A stretch of DNA of 64,000 bases from Acanthochromis polyacanthus (taxonomy: Eukaryota > Chordata > Actinopteri > Pomacentridae): contig NC_067120.1 of NCBI RefSeq assembly GCF_021347895.1, positions 22,367,361 to 22,431,360 of the forward strand, in the 5' to 3' direction. Both the position numbers and the translations under genes were made by a program. The notes under the pieces are model-generated. The model had not been told where the DNA came from. It did no database searches and saw nothing but the letters and a program-made list of their open reading frames with translations. Below are positions 21,593 through 32,649 of this stretch, one piece after another. Each line of letters begins with the position of its first letter. Position 1 is the stretch's first letter.

Positions 21593-24240
21593 TCCTGCAG
21601 ACCAGATCCATCAACAGCTCCAATGGGTTTGACCCTTCCAGGTTAACCGCAGCCATTAATATAAGAGCTTCCCTCCCCCGCCTCCCTACTTCCCGCACAA
21701 CCTCACATGGGGGAGGACAGCCCTGTGGTCGTGCACGTGGACGTGTGCGCACATACGCACACAGCTGCTGACATGAAGAAATAGAGGTAGATCAAACGAG
21801 CTGGTGGCAGGCGACTGAAAAATGGCGTCGGCGGTCACGTATGTTCCACAGCAGAGATCTGTACTCGGTGTCTGCTCACTGTTGTTATTCTAATCGCTCA
21901 ACACTGATGTTCTACTTCTTCTTCTCGTGCTCTGGAATGGATAGTCCAGCTCTGCACCACTCATCTTCTTTTTCTTTTTCTTTATTTTCAAGCGAGGAGA
22001 TATTTCTCGCAAACCTTCCCCCTGTAATATTCTTACACCGATTCATGGTTCTTTAGAGGTCATTTAATATGAGGATTTCTTGTCAGAGTGTAGCGAATGC
22101 AAACTTCATGAATGACAAACTTATGGTAGCTTTGGGATGCGAGGCCTGCTTTCATTAACACCAATAAAACACTCTATAATCTGAAACAAAACAGACCTAA
22201 ATGGCCAAAATGAGGACTTGATTCTGCCCTCTGTGCGACTTCAACTGACTTAAGACCTGAAGGCAGGAACATGATCAGGTCTGACCTGTAAAACCTGGCA
22301 AGGCTTGTGTATTCAATTATTAGACACATGACTCATGGTTTGTTTGGCTAATTAGAAAATCGAGGAATGTAATTAAACGCTTCATGCTTTGGAGAACGTC
22401 AGTACAAGCTTCACTGCAACCAAAAGCACACATCATATACTCTTGCATGATTTCCTGCTTCGAGGTACAACTAAATGAGTGAATGGTGATGGTTTTTAGA
22501 AAATATATTTTCAGTATTGGAGACTTTATCATACCAAGAAGCATTTCATGTTATGGGACACGCATTCCATGCATAAAAATTGTTATTTAAAATGTTATGA
22601 TGATTTAAACAAATGTTCTCACAATTACAAGAGACAACAATGAAAAAAAGGGGGATTTAGATTTCATTTTAAATGTTTTCTGCTGTTTTTTTAAGATTCA
22701 GTTTGGTCATCATCGGGGTGGAACAAGGAACAAATGTCATTTTAGGGGGAACTCCAGACTTATTTGGTATTTTAAAAAATATTTTCAAACATTCTTTTCT
22801 CCTAGTTGTATTTTATACATGGATTATTTGAAATTTGATGGGCGTGTTCTTAGAAGCTCAAAGGACTTTCCTTGAACATACAGCATAATTGTGAAGTCTT
22901 GAGGTTTGGCGATTATTATCCTTTAAATATAGAAACCAGTGGCTGCAATACTGCCCTCTTCTTTAATGTTTAACCTCTACAAATGATCTGATTTGCCTCC
23001 TCTTTGTACTGTTTTGTTGTACATTGGCAGATGAGGAAAAAGGACAAACTGTTTTACTTGCAGCTCTAGAAATCAGCAGTTAAACATTTTCCTATTGAAA
23101 TTGAAAATCCAAAATACTGAAATGTGAATAGCTTCCTTTACATTTTAAGCCCTCTAGTGGTCTAATGTGGTAAGACTCAATGCATACAAAGTCATTTAAA
23201 ACCACAGCCCTGAAGATAATTGCAGTGATGTTGTTGCTATTTATAGTAACTTTCATGATGTTAGATGTTCTCTGGGAGAAAAAAATCCTAACTGCCATCA
23301 CCAGTGGAAACATCTTTTCATTTCATTTTAAAGACAGCCGCATACCTCCATGTTTGTCTTGGTTCAGTTCTGAATTGAAGGAGCCTCTTTGATGACAGAT
23401 GAAGCATCTTAAAGAACCTACAAGACAAGACTGGTGGACTTCTACAGAAGCTCCTGTGATTACCATGACCTGAATGACTGAGGATCTACACAGAATTATT
23501 ACGTTTTTTGCTATAGGAGAGGTCTTTGTTTGATTTCTTTGGAAAAATATTCTCTTGCAAAATGTTTCTTTGAAATACCATCTCATCCTTTTCTCTTTTC
23601 TCATTGTCTCCATATAAAAACATCCTCCTATCTATCTTTATATCGTATATACTATGCTATAGAATGCTGATAGCCTATTGTATTGGATCAAACAACATTT
23701 CATATTTACCCCACTGTAGCAATTTAGGGCTCTGGCACTTGTTTATGTTCAATACCGTAAGTTAATTTTTTTCTTTTTATTTCTTATTTCCTGTCTTGGA
23801 TTTGAAAGTCAAACATTACATTGTACAGTTGAGGAAATGTCCTGGATTGAATTCCAAAATTCAAAATTGGCTCGGCCTTTTAAACGCTACAACCTTGCAG
23901 TCATTTTGTTTCCCTGTTTTTTTTAAGCACGTGTCCTGTTGTTGTCAAAGCTGCTCAAAATCTACAAGTGCCTAATAGCCCCGAGGACTCAGGGTGTGCA
24001 GCCAAAAATGCCTTTCAGGAGGTCCCTTATTCTCAGCGTGGGGAGGAAGTGGTGCACAACAGGCCTGAGGCGGCTTACAAGAGGCTATTAGAGGCCTGTG
24101 GCAGGATGCCTCACAAATCCAATTAGGAAGAGCTGGGACTGGATCTCTGCTTTCTACTGCAGGCTGTCAGTCAGGGTGGGAGAGAGCAGGTGTCCAGTTA
24201 CCAGAGATGTCAGAGTGGAACATAAGTGTGTGTGTCGGGA
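21593..24240. other. Non-coding desert segment
   Basis: No gene. 22300-22560 is free of recognised repeats and contains homeodomain-type cores (CTAATTAG near 22348, GTAATTAAAC near 22369). It is a candidate regulatory block, inferred from composition only. Confidence 0.3.
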
Positions 24241-24244
24241 GTTT

Positions 24245-24272
24245 TGCGTGTGTGTGTGTGTGTGTGTGTGTT
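24245..24272 (+). repeat. (TG)n microsatellite
   Basis: About 13 TG units within a GT-rich stretch. Confidence 0.85.
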
Positions 24273-24861
24273 TGTCAGTTTTTGCTTGTATGAAAGCCAT
24301 TTATGTATATGCATGTGTATTGTATACAGCATGTTCATGTTATATCAGTTCCCTCACACATAAAGGGCTGCTAGCAGTGTTACCATATGAAAGCTGCAGG
24401 CTGGGTCCCTTGCTAAATGTAGTCCAATCCACCGTAACCAATGAAGAATCTGTCTGACTATTACCTAATCACTGATGTCATCTCCCTGCTGTACCAGAGG
24501 TTTGACTGACATCTCTGGAGGCTGCCAATCATTGACTTTTCATCCAAGTCAGGACAACTCTTGCTATCGTATCATTAAACAGTTACCTATGTGACAGCAT
24601 TAAGCACTTACAGCAGGATTTTACGCAGATCATTCAAACACTGTTTGACTGGTTCTGTAATGTTTTCCACTTTTTCTGATTTTCAAAGTTTGACTTCTGT
24701 GAGCAGTCCTCTAATAGCCATTGCTGCTCATGCTTTTCTTTGGTTTATAGCAAATAAACACAAACATACACCAGTCAGTCACAACATTAAACCCACTGAC
24801 AGGTGAATAGCATCGATCATGTCATTGTAATGGCACCTGTCCAACAAGTCCTCCAATTCAT

Positions 24862-25207
24862 ACGACCGCATCGGTCGTTTGCACCGTGCACCGGAATACG
24901 ACCTATGCGGTCGTATGAACGTTTGCGCCCCTACGGGGAAAACGAACGCATTACGGGATTTAATTCGCGAAACGGCTTTTCCGTCGCAAAACGGCTTTTT
25001 TCTCACTTTCCCAACACGTTTTTAGGGTTATGGTTAAGGTTAGGGTTAGGGATAGGGACAGGGATAGTGTTAGATAAAAGTTTGTTCATGATGACGTTTC
25101 ACCTGCGACTCCAGAGTGTCGATATTTACTCAACCGCCAGAGGTCGCATAGTCAAAACGTAACACTGGGTCGTAATACGGGCGTGTACAGACGACCTATG
25201 TGGTCGT
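24862..25207. mobile_element. MITE with palindromic ends and telomere-like core
   Basis: Interrupts the Tc1 element near its 5' end. Each terminus is a small palindrome: ACGACCGCATCGGTCGT (24862-24878) on the left and ACGACCTATGTGGTCGT (25191-25207) on the right. A third copy of the palindrome lies at 24896-24916. The middle has degenerate TTAGGG units (about 25021-25075). No coding capacity. Family not recognised; exact ends uncertain by a few bases. Confidence 0.6.
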
Positions 25208-25365
25208 TTTTGGTTTGAGGACAGCTCTTGAAGTTAATTTATTGGAAAGAGAAAAATGGGTGGTGTAAAGATTTAAGTGACTTTGACAAGGGTAAAATTG
25301 TGATGGCTTGATGACTGGGTCAGAGCAGGTCCAATAAGCATGTAATGTGTGGTTTCTGGTGTGCA

Positions 25366-26203
25366 TTTAACACCATCCTTCCTCACAAACTGGTGGGTAA
25401 ACTGGGAGACCTTGGACTTCCACATTCCATCCGCATGTGGATCTACAGCTTCCTGTCGGACTGCAGGCAGAGGGTGAGGGTGGGAGACCACACATCTGGG
25501 ACCATCAGCCTCAGCATCGACTCCCCCCAGGGCTGCGTGCTGTGCCCTCTGCTCTACACCCTCTACACATCGGACTGTACCTCTACGCACCCCAGTAACA
25601 CCATCATCAAGTTCGCCGACGACACCACAGTTGTGGAGCTCATCTCTGGGGGGGGATGAGTCCGCATACAGGGCTGAGGTGGAGCAGCTGACTGGGTGGT
25701 ACAGAGACAACAACCTGCTCCTCAACACAGCCAAGACCAAGGAGCTCATCATTGGCTTTCGGAGGACTAAAACAGACATTCCACCTCTGATCATCAACGG
25801 GGACTGGTTGGAGAGGGTAGAGGACTTCCGCTTTCTGGGTGTCCACTTAGAGAAGGACCTGACCTGGACTGTGAACACTTCCGAGCTACTGAAGAAGGCC
25901 CAGCAGAGACTGCACTTCCTGAGGGTGCTCAGGAAGAATAACTTCTCCCAGAGGCTGCTGGTGTCTTTCTACGGGTGCACCATCGAGAGCATCCTGGTGT
26001 ACTGTCTGTGCGTGTGGTACACCAGCTGCACGGTGGCTCAGAGGGCCTCACGGCACAGGATCATCGACACGGCCCAAAACATCACACACTGCCCTCTCCT
26101 CACACTTAAAGAGCTGCACTGCTCCCGTTGCCTCCGAAAGGCAGGAAAAATAACCCAGGACCCCTCTCACCCAGGACACCACATGTTTAATCTGTTACCG
26201 TAA
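25366..26203 (+). pseudogene. Reverse transcriptase fragment of the nested LINE
   Basis: First part (to about 25650) reads FNTILPHKLVGKLGDLGL, then SPQGCVLCPLLYTL (motif B) and KFADDTTV at about 25609-25632 (catalytic FADD, motif C). The frame then shifts inside a run of eight G (25648-25655). The second part reads DESAYRAEVEQLTGWYRDNN, TKELIIGFRRTK, FLGVHLEKDLTW and continues to a stop at 26203. A further frame change near 26200 would extend homology to about 26290. The start of the reverse transcriptase and the endonuclease are absent, so the copy is dead. Confidence 0.85.
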
Positions 26204-26476
26204 GGCAGGCGATACAGGTCAATCACTGCAAGGACAAACCGGTTCAGAGACAGTTTCTACCCAACAGCAGTAAGGGTCCTGAACAAAGGCTAATAGCCTT
26301 GTTAATGTGAAATGTGCAATTTAGACCACTACCTGTCATATTATAACTACCTCATGTCGTTCAATGCACCTTTATCGTATTTCTCACACTGTCTTGCACT
26401 GACTGAAGGGCTTTTGCAATTTCGTTGCACTTGTGGCAATGACAAATAAAGTTCTATTCTATTCTATTCTATTCTA
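25366..26476 (+). mobile_element. 5'-truncated LINE (CR1/L2-related, Rex1/Babar-like) nested in Tc1
   Basis: Begins abruptly inside the reverse transcriptase domain and ends with AATAAAG followed by tandem TTCTA units at about 26450-26476, a typical LINE 3' tail. Tc1 sequence stops at GGTGTGCA (25365) and resumes with TGGTTGGTAC (26478), so the insertion point is clear. The 5' truncation is normal for target-primed reverse transcription. Confidence 0.85.
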
Positions 26477-27073
26477 GTGGTTGGTACATACAGGAGGGAT
26501 TCAAGGAAGGACAACCTGTGAACAATCAGCAGTTTCAGGGGTGCTCAAGACTCACTGATGTGTGTGAGGAGTGTATTCTGATCCCACAGAAGACCTATTG
26601 TAGCAAACTGCTTAAAATGCTGTGCTAGAAAGGTGACAGAACACAGCACATCCCAGCTTGCTGCTTATGGAGCTGTGTAGCCAGAGACCGGTCAGAGTGA
26701 ACATGCTGACCCCTGTCAACAGCTGAAAGGGCCCACAATGGACACATAAGTGTCAGAACTGGATGATGGAGCAGCGGAAGAAGGAGGTCTGGTCTGATGG
26801 ATCCTGTTTTCCTTCACAGCGTGTGTATGGCTGGGTGTGTGTGTCGCTGATCTGGGGAAGACATGGCAGACAGCAACTAACTAAACCCTGCTGCAAACCA
26901 GCTACTCCCTGTCATAGTAGCAGTGCTCCCTGATGAAAGCGGCCTCTTTTAGCAGTATAATAGTCCCTGCCACACTGCAAACAATGTTCAGGAATGGTTT
27001 CAGGAACATGACGGAGTCCAAGGTGTTCACTTGGCCTCCAAATTCCCTTAATCTCAGTCTGATTGCTCATCTA

Positions 27074-27433
27074 CACTACCGTTCAAAAGTTTGGAGTCAC
27101 TTAGAAATGTCCTCATTATTGAGAGAAAAGCAGTTTTTTTTTCAGTGATCATTACATTGAATTAATCAGAAATACAGTGTAGACATTGTTCATGTGGTAA
27201 ATGACTATTTTATCTGGAAATGACTGATTTTTAATGGAATAACTTCATAGGGGTCCAGAGGAACATTTCCAGCAACCATCACTCCTGTGTTCTAATACTA
27301 CATTGTGTTAGCTAATGGTGTTGAAAGGCTGATTGATTATTAAAAAAAACTCTTCTGCAATTATGTTAGCGCATGAATAAGTTTCCACAGAAAATATGAA
27401 ATTGCCTGGATGACCTCAAACTTTTGAATGGTG
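27074..27433 (-). mobile_element. M1 MITE nested in Tc1
   Basis: Left end CACTACCGTTCAAAAGTTTG after TA 27072-27073; right end CAAACTTTTGAATGGTG before TA 27434-27435. The body is the reverse complement of the copy at 42341-42705. Tc1 sequence is interrupted between GATTGCTCATC and TGTGACATACTGG, which join in related elements. Confidence 0.85.
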
Positions 27434-27652
27434 TATGTGACATACTGGAAAAAATTAGTCTGATCTATTGAAGCTTCACCTCACAACTTCCAGGATTTAA
27501 AGGATCTGTTGACATCTTAGAAGCTGATACCACAGGATGGCTTCATAGATCTTATGGAGTCCAAGCCTCGATGGGTCAGAGCTGTTTTTAGGTGCACAAG
27601 GAAACCCAACACAGTATTATACAGATGGCTTTAATCTTGTGGCTGATTGGTA

Positions 27653-28522
27653 TAAAGCTAATTGCTGTTACTATTATTAAAAGTTATGACAGACATCAGA
27701 GGTGAAAATGTTTCCCATCAGGTTATGTGCTGTAAAGAAGTGTCAAAATGCCGTAACAAATTCATGTAAACAGTTTTAGTTTATTGAAGCCACTATTTCT
27801 TCCTCTGTAAACCAACATATGGCTGCAGGACGAGATGGTGTCTATTTTTAATTCACTTCTCATTCAAAACATTCAGTGTCACTGTGTTTTCTTGAAATAA
27901 GTATCTGCAATTTTTCTTCAAGGTTTTGTTACACTGTGGAGGTGTTCCATGACCAATTAAAGTCCACTGCTGACCTGGTCTATGTAGGCTGAACACAGAT
28001 GTTAAAAAAATGTGGGCTGGATTGCCAGTAGCCTTTCTCCTACAACTCTTCTCTCGGACAACAACATTCTTGTGAAATCATAATTCAGTATGAATTTTTA
28101 GGCTTCTGCTATTTTTTGATCCATCCTGGAGATACAGCCCCGTTCTCCCACTGATATAGTAGTGGACTGATAATCAAAGTTTACTGATAGAAACACACAG
28201 CTACTGTTGCAGTGAAAACTGACTCTGGACTCTCGAAATGAGATTTCATTGTCAGTCCTCTTTGGTGGAGCAATTTATCTGAGATAGACTCTCGCTCTCT
28301 GTCATAATACACTCTCTTCATCTCTCCCCTTCTCTCTGTGTGCTGCAGACAGTTCTGGAGCCTCATTTATAAAGCAGACTTAAGTTGTGTTTTGAAAACC
28401 ACAAATAAGTAGTCATTTATAAAACCTTTGACATGGAAATGATCTTATCTCTGAGCAAAGTTTAGACTTGGCAGAGGTGATTTTCCTGCAGGTCATGTAG
28501 CCAGCAGGTAGTAGGCTGGACA
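27653..28522. other. Nothing recognised
   Basis: Non-coding, no mobile element identified. Confidence 0.3.
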
Positions 28523-28523
28523 T

Positions 28524-28736
28524 ACACTACTGTTGAAAAGTAGTATATGAAACTGCATGAAACTGCCTGGGTGACCCCAGGCAGTTTCATGTTTCCATGA
28601 AAACTCACACTTTTATACACGTGACAGCATAATGGTACAAGGTGTTTCATCATTAGCCTTTCAACATGATTGCTAACACAATGTTACCAAGAGAACACAG
28701 GAGTGATGGTTGCTGGAAATGTTCTTCTGTACCCAG
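28524..28736 (+). mobile_element. Truncated M1 MITE with inverted duplication at its 5' end
   Basis: Starts CACTACTGTTGAAAAG and then departs from the family into a 15-bp perfect inverted repeat (28557-28571 and 28576-28590, loop of 4). After that it follows the family to TTCTGTACCC, where it is cut off by CAGGGGTGGACTGGCC. Confidence 0.75.
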
Positions 28737-29340
28737 GGGTGGACTGGCCATCTGGCATACCGGGCACTGTCCCGGTGACCGGTGTCTAGTGGGGCTGGTC
28801 AACAGGTTCCCCCGGACCTGTAATCAGTAAATTGTAATTGCATTTTAAATTTCACAGGTCGCTTCTATTATCCCAAGCGCAGCTTTCCAGAGTTTACGTC
28901 GTTGGTTATCAGCTCAGGAAAACACGCAGACCAATTACAAACGAATTCAGGCATCCCACGTGACGCTACTCAGCCAATGAAATCTCTGCATTGAAGCCGT
29001 TACGCAAGCTCAGTGTTCAGAAAACAGTTTAGAGGCAAAGGACAGACAAGAGGACAGAGTAGATAGAAAGACAAATAATGCGACACCGAGAAGAAAGTAG
29101 CCCTGCACATGCTGATTATGTTGGGCTAAACATACAGTTATGAGGCAGTTTTCTCAACTATGAATATAATCCAAACTAAATGTCGTACCAGACTGACCAA
29201 TGAGCTCCAAATGTGTTTGAGAACGACCCTGACACTATTCAGACCACGATTCAAAATACTGACAGGACAACTTACAGCTCAGTTCTTCCATTAAGCAGCA
29301 GGAATCTAAGGGGAGAGATATAAGACGGGAAAAAAAGTGA
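28736..29340 (+). mobile_element. 5' part of a hAT-like transposon (CAGGGGTGGACTGGCC end)
   Basis: Begins CAGGGGTGGACTGGCCATCT, a CAG-starting terminus typical of hAT elements widespread in fish. The following 500-600 bases are non-coding, consistent with the region before a transposase gene. No matching right end or transposase is found in the window. Right limit uncertain. Confidence 0.5.
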
Positions 29341-29431
29341 AAGTGTTCAATTCAGTGGCAGATCTTCCGTGGGGGCACGGGGCAGTGGTCCCCCCTGTGA
29401 TCTGATTGGCCACCCCATGTGCCCCCTTAAA

Positions 29432-29720
29432 ATTCCATCCATCCATTCATTCTCTATACACCGCTTTATCCTCACTAGGGTCGCGGGTGGTGCTGAAGCC
29501 TATCCCAGCTGACCTCAGGCGAAGGCAGGGGACCCCTGCGACAGGTCTCCAGTCTGTCACAGGCTACATATATAGACAAACAATCACACTCGATTTACAC
29601 CTACGGCAATTGGGCAATTTTTTGGAACTGTGGGAGGAAGCCGGAGTACCTGGAGAAAACCACACATGCACAGGGAGAACATGCAAACTCCATGCAGAAA
29701 GATCCCTAGGCAAAGTGGTC
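29432..29720 (+). repeat. Repeat A copy
   Basis: CCATCCATCCATTCATTCTC start, GCTTTATCCTCACTAGGGTC, TATCCCAGCTGACCTCAGGC, GAGAACATGCAAACTCCATG, and ends within AAAGATCCCTAGG. The tRNA-like end is missing. Confidence 0.75.
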
Positions 29721-29799
29721 GCCTAGGCGAAATCAAAATTCTAATTCTGCCTTGGCGGATTCTAAATCTGCCTGGATTCTAATTTGGCCTGTGACATAT

Positions 29800-29850
29800 G
29801 TGTATATATATATATATATATGTTGTGTGTGTGTGTGTGTTGTGTGTGTT
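29800..29850 (+). repeat. TA and TG microsatellite
   Basis: TGTATATATATATA followed by (TG)n with one interruption. Confidence 0.85.
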
Positions 29851-29868
29851 AATTGATATACACGTAAA

Positions 29869-30524
29869 CAGAGTTCTCGCCAGCGCATTTCAGCGTAATG
29901 GCCCGTTACGCTGTCATAACGGTCCGTTACACTGTTACTAACAGACCCTTACGCTCAGTTTAAAAGATTACGTCTGTGATTAGGGCCGCTACGCCAGCGC
30001 ATTTCAAAGATTACGCTGTTGTTATGAGTGTGTGTGACTTCCGTCATGAGAGTGGGAGAGAGAGCAGCGTGTGTGTGTGGGAGGGAGGGGAGGGAGGGGG
30101 AGAGCGAGTGAGAGAGACGGGCAGTCGGTGCAGTCGGAGGAGGAGAGAAGTGTGTAGTTGCTGGGTTGGCGTTACTGTGCGGTTCAGCCACTGTTTATAG
30201 ACAATAAGGCTGCAGTGTTCTTCGATAACGGCTGGGCTCCTGTGTCTTTGCCTCTACGGCTGCTGAGGAAGTGAAGGGGGTTAACCCCGGGCTCCTGACC
30301 CACGTCGGGGGCGAACAGGAAGGGTAACACTGTGATTAGGGCCGCTGCGCTGTTATTTGACAGATAACGCCATGTGCGTTTGTTTTATCAACTGTGCTTA
30401 TCTGGTTAATTTATGTCTCCCACCTCAGCCGTACTTTCCTGTCAATTGACCCGTTCTCGTCTTTGCGCGCGCGCGCGTGTAGGAGGACCTGCCTTACGCT
30501 GAAAAAAATCCTGGCGAGAACCTC
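29869..30524 (+). mobile_element. hAT-like non-autonomous element, GTTCTCGCCAG family, copy 1
   Basis: Left end CAGAGTTCTCGCCAGCGC and right end CTGGCGAGAACCTC are inverted repeats. Near the left end are degenerate repeats of CGTTACGCTG. It shares 'GTGATTAGGGCCGCT', 'GTGCGTTTGTTTTATCAACT' and 'CTCCCACCTCAGCCGTA' with copy 2. A CG/GC run lies at about 30465-30478. Non-coding. Confidence 0.65.
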
Positions 30525-30606
30525 ACTCTGAGATGGGTCTGGAGAAGTCTTATTTCATAAATAAATAAAGTCAAAATAAGACTTTCTCCAGACCCATTCT
30601 CAGAGT
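30525..30606. repeat. 82-base near-perfect hairpin
   Basis: Left arm ACTCTGAGATGGGTCTGGAG onward to about 30555 and right arm ending CTCCAGACCCATTCTCAGAGT (30586-30606) pair over about 31 bases with two small bulges, leaving an AT-rich loop of about 18 bases. It directly abuts the end of copy 1 of the GTTCTCGCC family. Confidence 0.75.
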
Positions 30607-31681
30607 GTATCCTTCATTGTCTCAGAGATCAGATATTAATATGTTCTGTAAATAAGTTATTGTGGCATTTTATAATAATGCCAGGTGGGGAGTGTATTGT
30701 AACTTCACGTATTTGTTTGATCCACCAGGGCCTCTAGGGGCATAATTGTCTTAGGCGTCGTTTGCAGTTAGTGGTCATATGATGCTGCCTCAGCCAATGA
30801 TCGACTTGACAGGCAGTGCTAACAGCTTCATTAGCGCGAGACTGCTAGCCTCTTTTCAATGTCTGCCAGTTCGTTCGTAACCCTCTGAGCGGCAAAATAA
30901 GTGAGTAAAGATGCTAATGATATTGTTGGAATGTATATATGTAGTTAGAAAGAGTTGGAAACGAGCGTTTGCTATAAACTCTCTGTGCAGCACATCAGAT
31001 TCATGCTAAGTAATGGAACTATGTTAAACTGCATCGTCCCTATCAAACAAATAAATTCAATTCAATTCAATACCATGATATATTTGCAGTGTTGTGAGTG
31101 TCAGTCTGTTATTACTTTTACAATAATTGTAGCAGTTTCAAGCTTTGGGGTGGCTTCAGGGTAGTTTATCTTTAGCTTTGATTCAACTTTCGTACCTTAT
31201 TGCTTACAGTCACCTGCAGCGGTTTTCTTATGTAAATTAATCCATACTTACCTGTAATATTGATGTGTTTGAAGTCTTAAGCAATTTGTACTGTTATTGA
31301 CCAGCGTATTCTGTATGTTTATTTCAGTTTCACATTTTTTCACACAGGATTTTAAGACGAACTTCAAATACAAACATAAAAACATTTTTGCAATAGGCCC
31401 CTAATATTGAGAGTAGTCGACGCAGGTTGAAAAGAATGTGACCTGAGGCCCTGTGTATCTGCATCACATCAAGTAATAATGTTTAAAAAATTCTGTCAAA
31501 TGTAGTCACTGGTTCAATAAGTGGATTTCACATATTTTTGTGTGACTCAGGAATGAACTAAGGCATCCCCTAGCCTCTATAATATAACAGAGAAGTTTGG
31601 AAGGTGAATTTCAAGCCATTATATCAGAATCACTTTTTAATCAAGACGTCATTTGTACATAACTTAGTGGAAGCTCCGTCA
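30607..31681. other. Non-coding, with a probable LINE tail
   Basis: 31027-31074 reads ACTGCATCGTCCCTATC, then AAATAAATTCAATTCAATTC, like the tail of a retroposon. Otherwise no recognised feature. Part may be interior sequence of a larger element spanning the two GTTCTCGCC copies. Confidence 0.35.
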
Positions 31682-32114
31682 CAGTGTTCTCGCCAGCGCA
31701 TTTCAGCGTAACGGGCCGTTACGCTGTAAGTTAAAAAGATTATGCTGTGATTAGGGCCGCTACGCTGTTATTTTGACATATAATGCCATGTGCGTTTGTT
31801 TTATCAACTGGGTTCCTATCAAGGTAAATTTATGTCTCCCCACCTCAGCCGTAGTTTCCTGTCGATTGACCCGTTCCTTGTCTAAAATTCAGAGTCGCTT
31901 CCAATCTCGGGGTTACAATTAGCATGTCTCGGTTGTTTCCGTGATGCCATGCATGGTGAATAGTGACCTAAATCACGAGCATTTGGAGCATCTGCGTGAC
32001 ACTCATTGGCTGACATCTGGGCCAGCCACTCCCAAGATTTAATGAAGGCTATTGCGCATGCGCGTGCGGGAAGACCTGCCGTTACACTGTAAAAAAATCC
32101 TGGTGAGAACCCTG
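31682..32114 (+). mobile_element. hAT-like non-autonomous element, GTTCTCGCCAG family, copy 2
   Basis: Left end CAGTGTTCTCGCCAG and right end CTGGTGAGAACCCTG are inverted repeats that begin with CAG. Same internal blocks as copy 1. No clear 8-bp target duplication is visible, so age or rearrangement has blurred it. Non-coding. Confidence 0.7.
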
Positions 32115-32649
32115 CATCAGTGTTTATGCGCAAAATCATTAATCTATCATTAGCCAGTTAGCAGCACTAACTTCATTACTGTTTGCTATGCATGATCATG
32201 ATTATCACCAGGATCACATGTCCTGAGTGTGAACGTGACATTAACTGTAAATATCTGACTGAGTGATCGAATAACAGTCAGCTTAGTGTTGAAATGAATG
32301 TACCACATGAAGATAAAGTAAATAAAGATAAAAAAGGCTACTGCCACACAAACTGCTGCAAAATGCTGTGAAAAAACCAAAGCCTTAGTAACATTAATTA
32401 GACACTCCAACACCACACACACACTTGGACATCGAGTCATCTATCAGCACAAAAGCGTCACATTGGTTCGAGCAGCTGCTTCACTCATGAATAGTCAGAT
32501 GAGGCAAACTCCTGCTGAATAATGATGTTTACACAGGCAGGAATCAGTCAATAATTAACAACAAACAGACAACACTGATGTGACTGATGGGGTTTAGTTT
32601 GACCTTGGATGTGGACAAACCGTAAATCACCTTTACGAACTGTATTATT
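32115..32649. other. Nothing recognised
   Basis: Non-coding; no mobile element identified. Confidence 0.3.

Larger units (their letters stand above)
24769..27650 (+). mobile_element. Decayed Tc1-like transposon carrying three nested insertions
   Basis: Left end CACCAGTCAGTCACAACATT after TA 24767-24768; right end ATCTTGTGGCTGATTGG before TA 27651-27652, an imperfect inverted repeat. Pieces of a Tc1 transposase gene of fish type run in order across it. They include 'GACTTTGACAAGGGTAAAATTGTGATGGC' (about 25280), 'AGGAAGGACAACC' (26505), 'GACCGGTCAGAGTGAACATGCTGACCCC', 'TTCAGGAATGGTTTCAGGAACATGAC' (26988) and 'TTGGCCTCCAAATTCCC' (27032). It is interrupted at about 24862-25207, 25366-26476 and 27074-27433. 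Without these it would be about 1.05 kb. The gene is broken many times and cannot make transposase. Confidence 0.85.

Noticed and set aside
21183..21752. Arg/Glu-rich and Leu/Ser/Cys-rich open frames
   Set aside because: Both are translations of the GA/GACA microsatellite.
25273..25878. 201-residue minus-strand open frame
   Set aside because: Antisense of the LINE reverse transcriptase fragment.
30840..30910. Possible first exon with AATAAGTGAGT donor-like end
   Set aside because: No coding potential, no TATA box and no downstream exon; it lies in a transposon-dense block.
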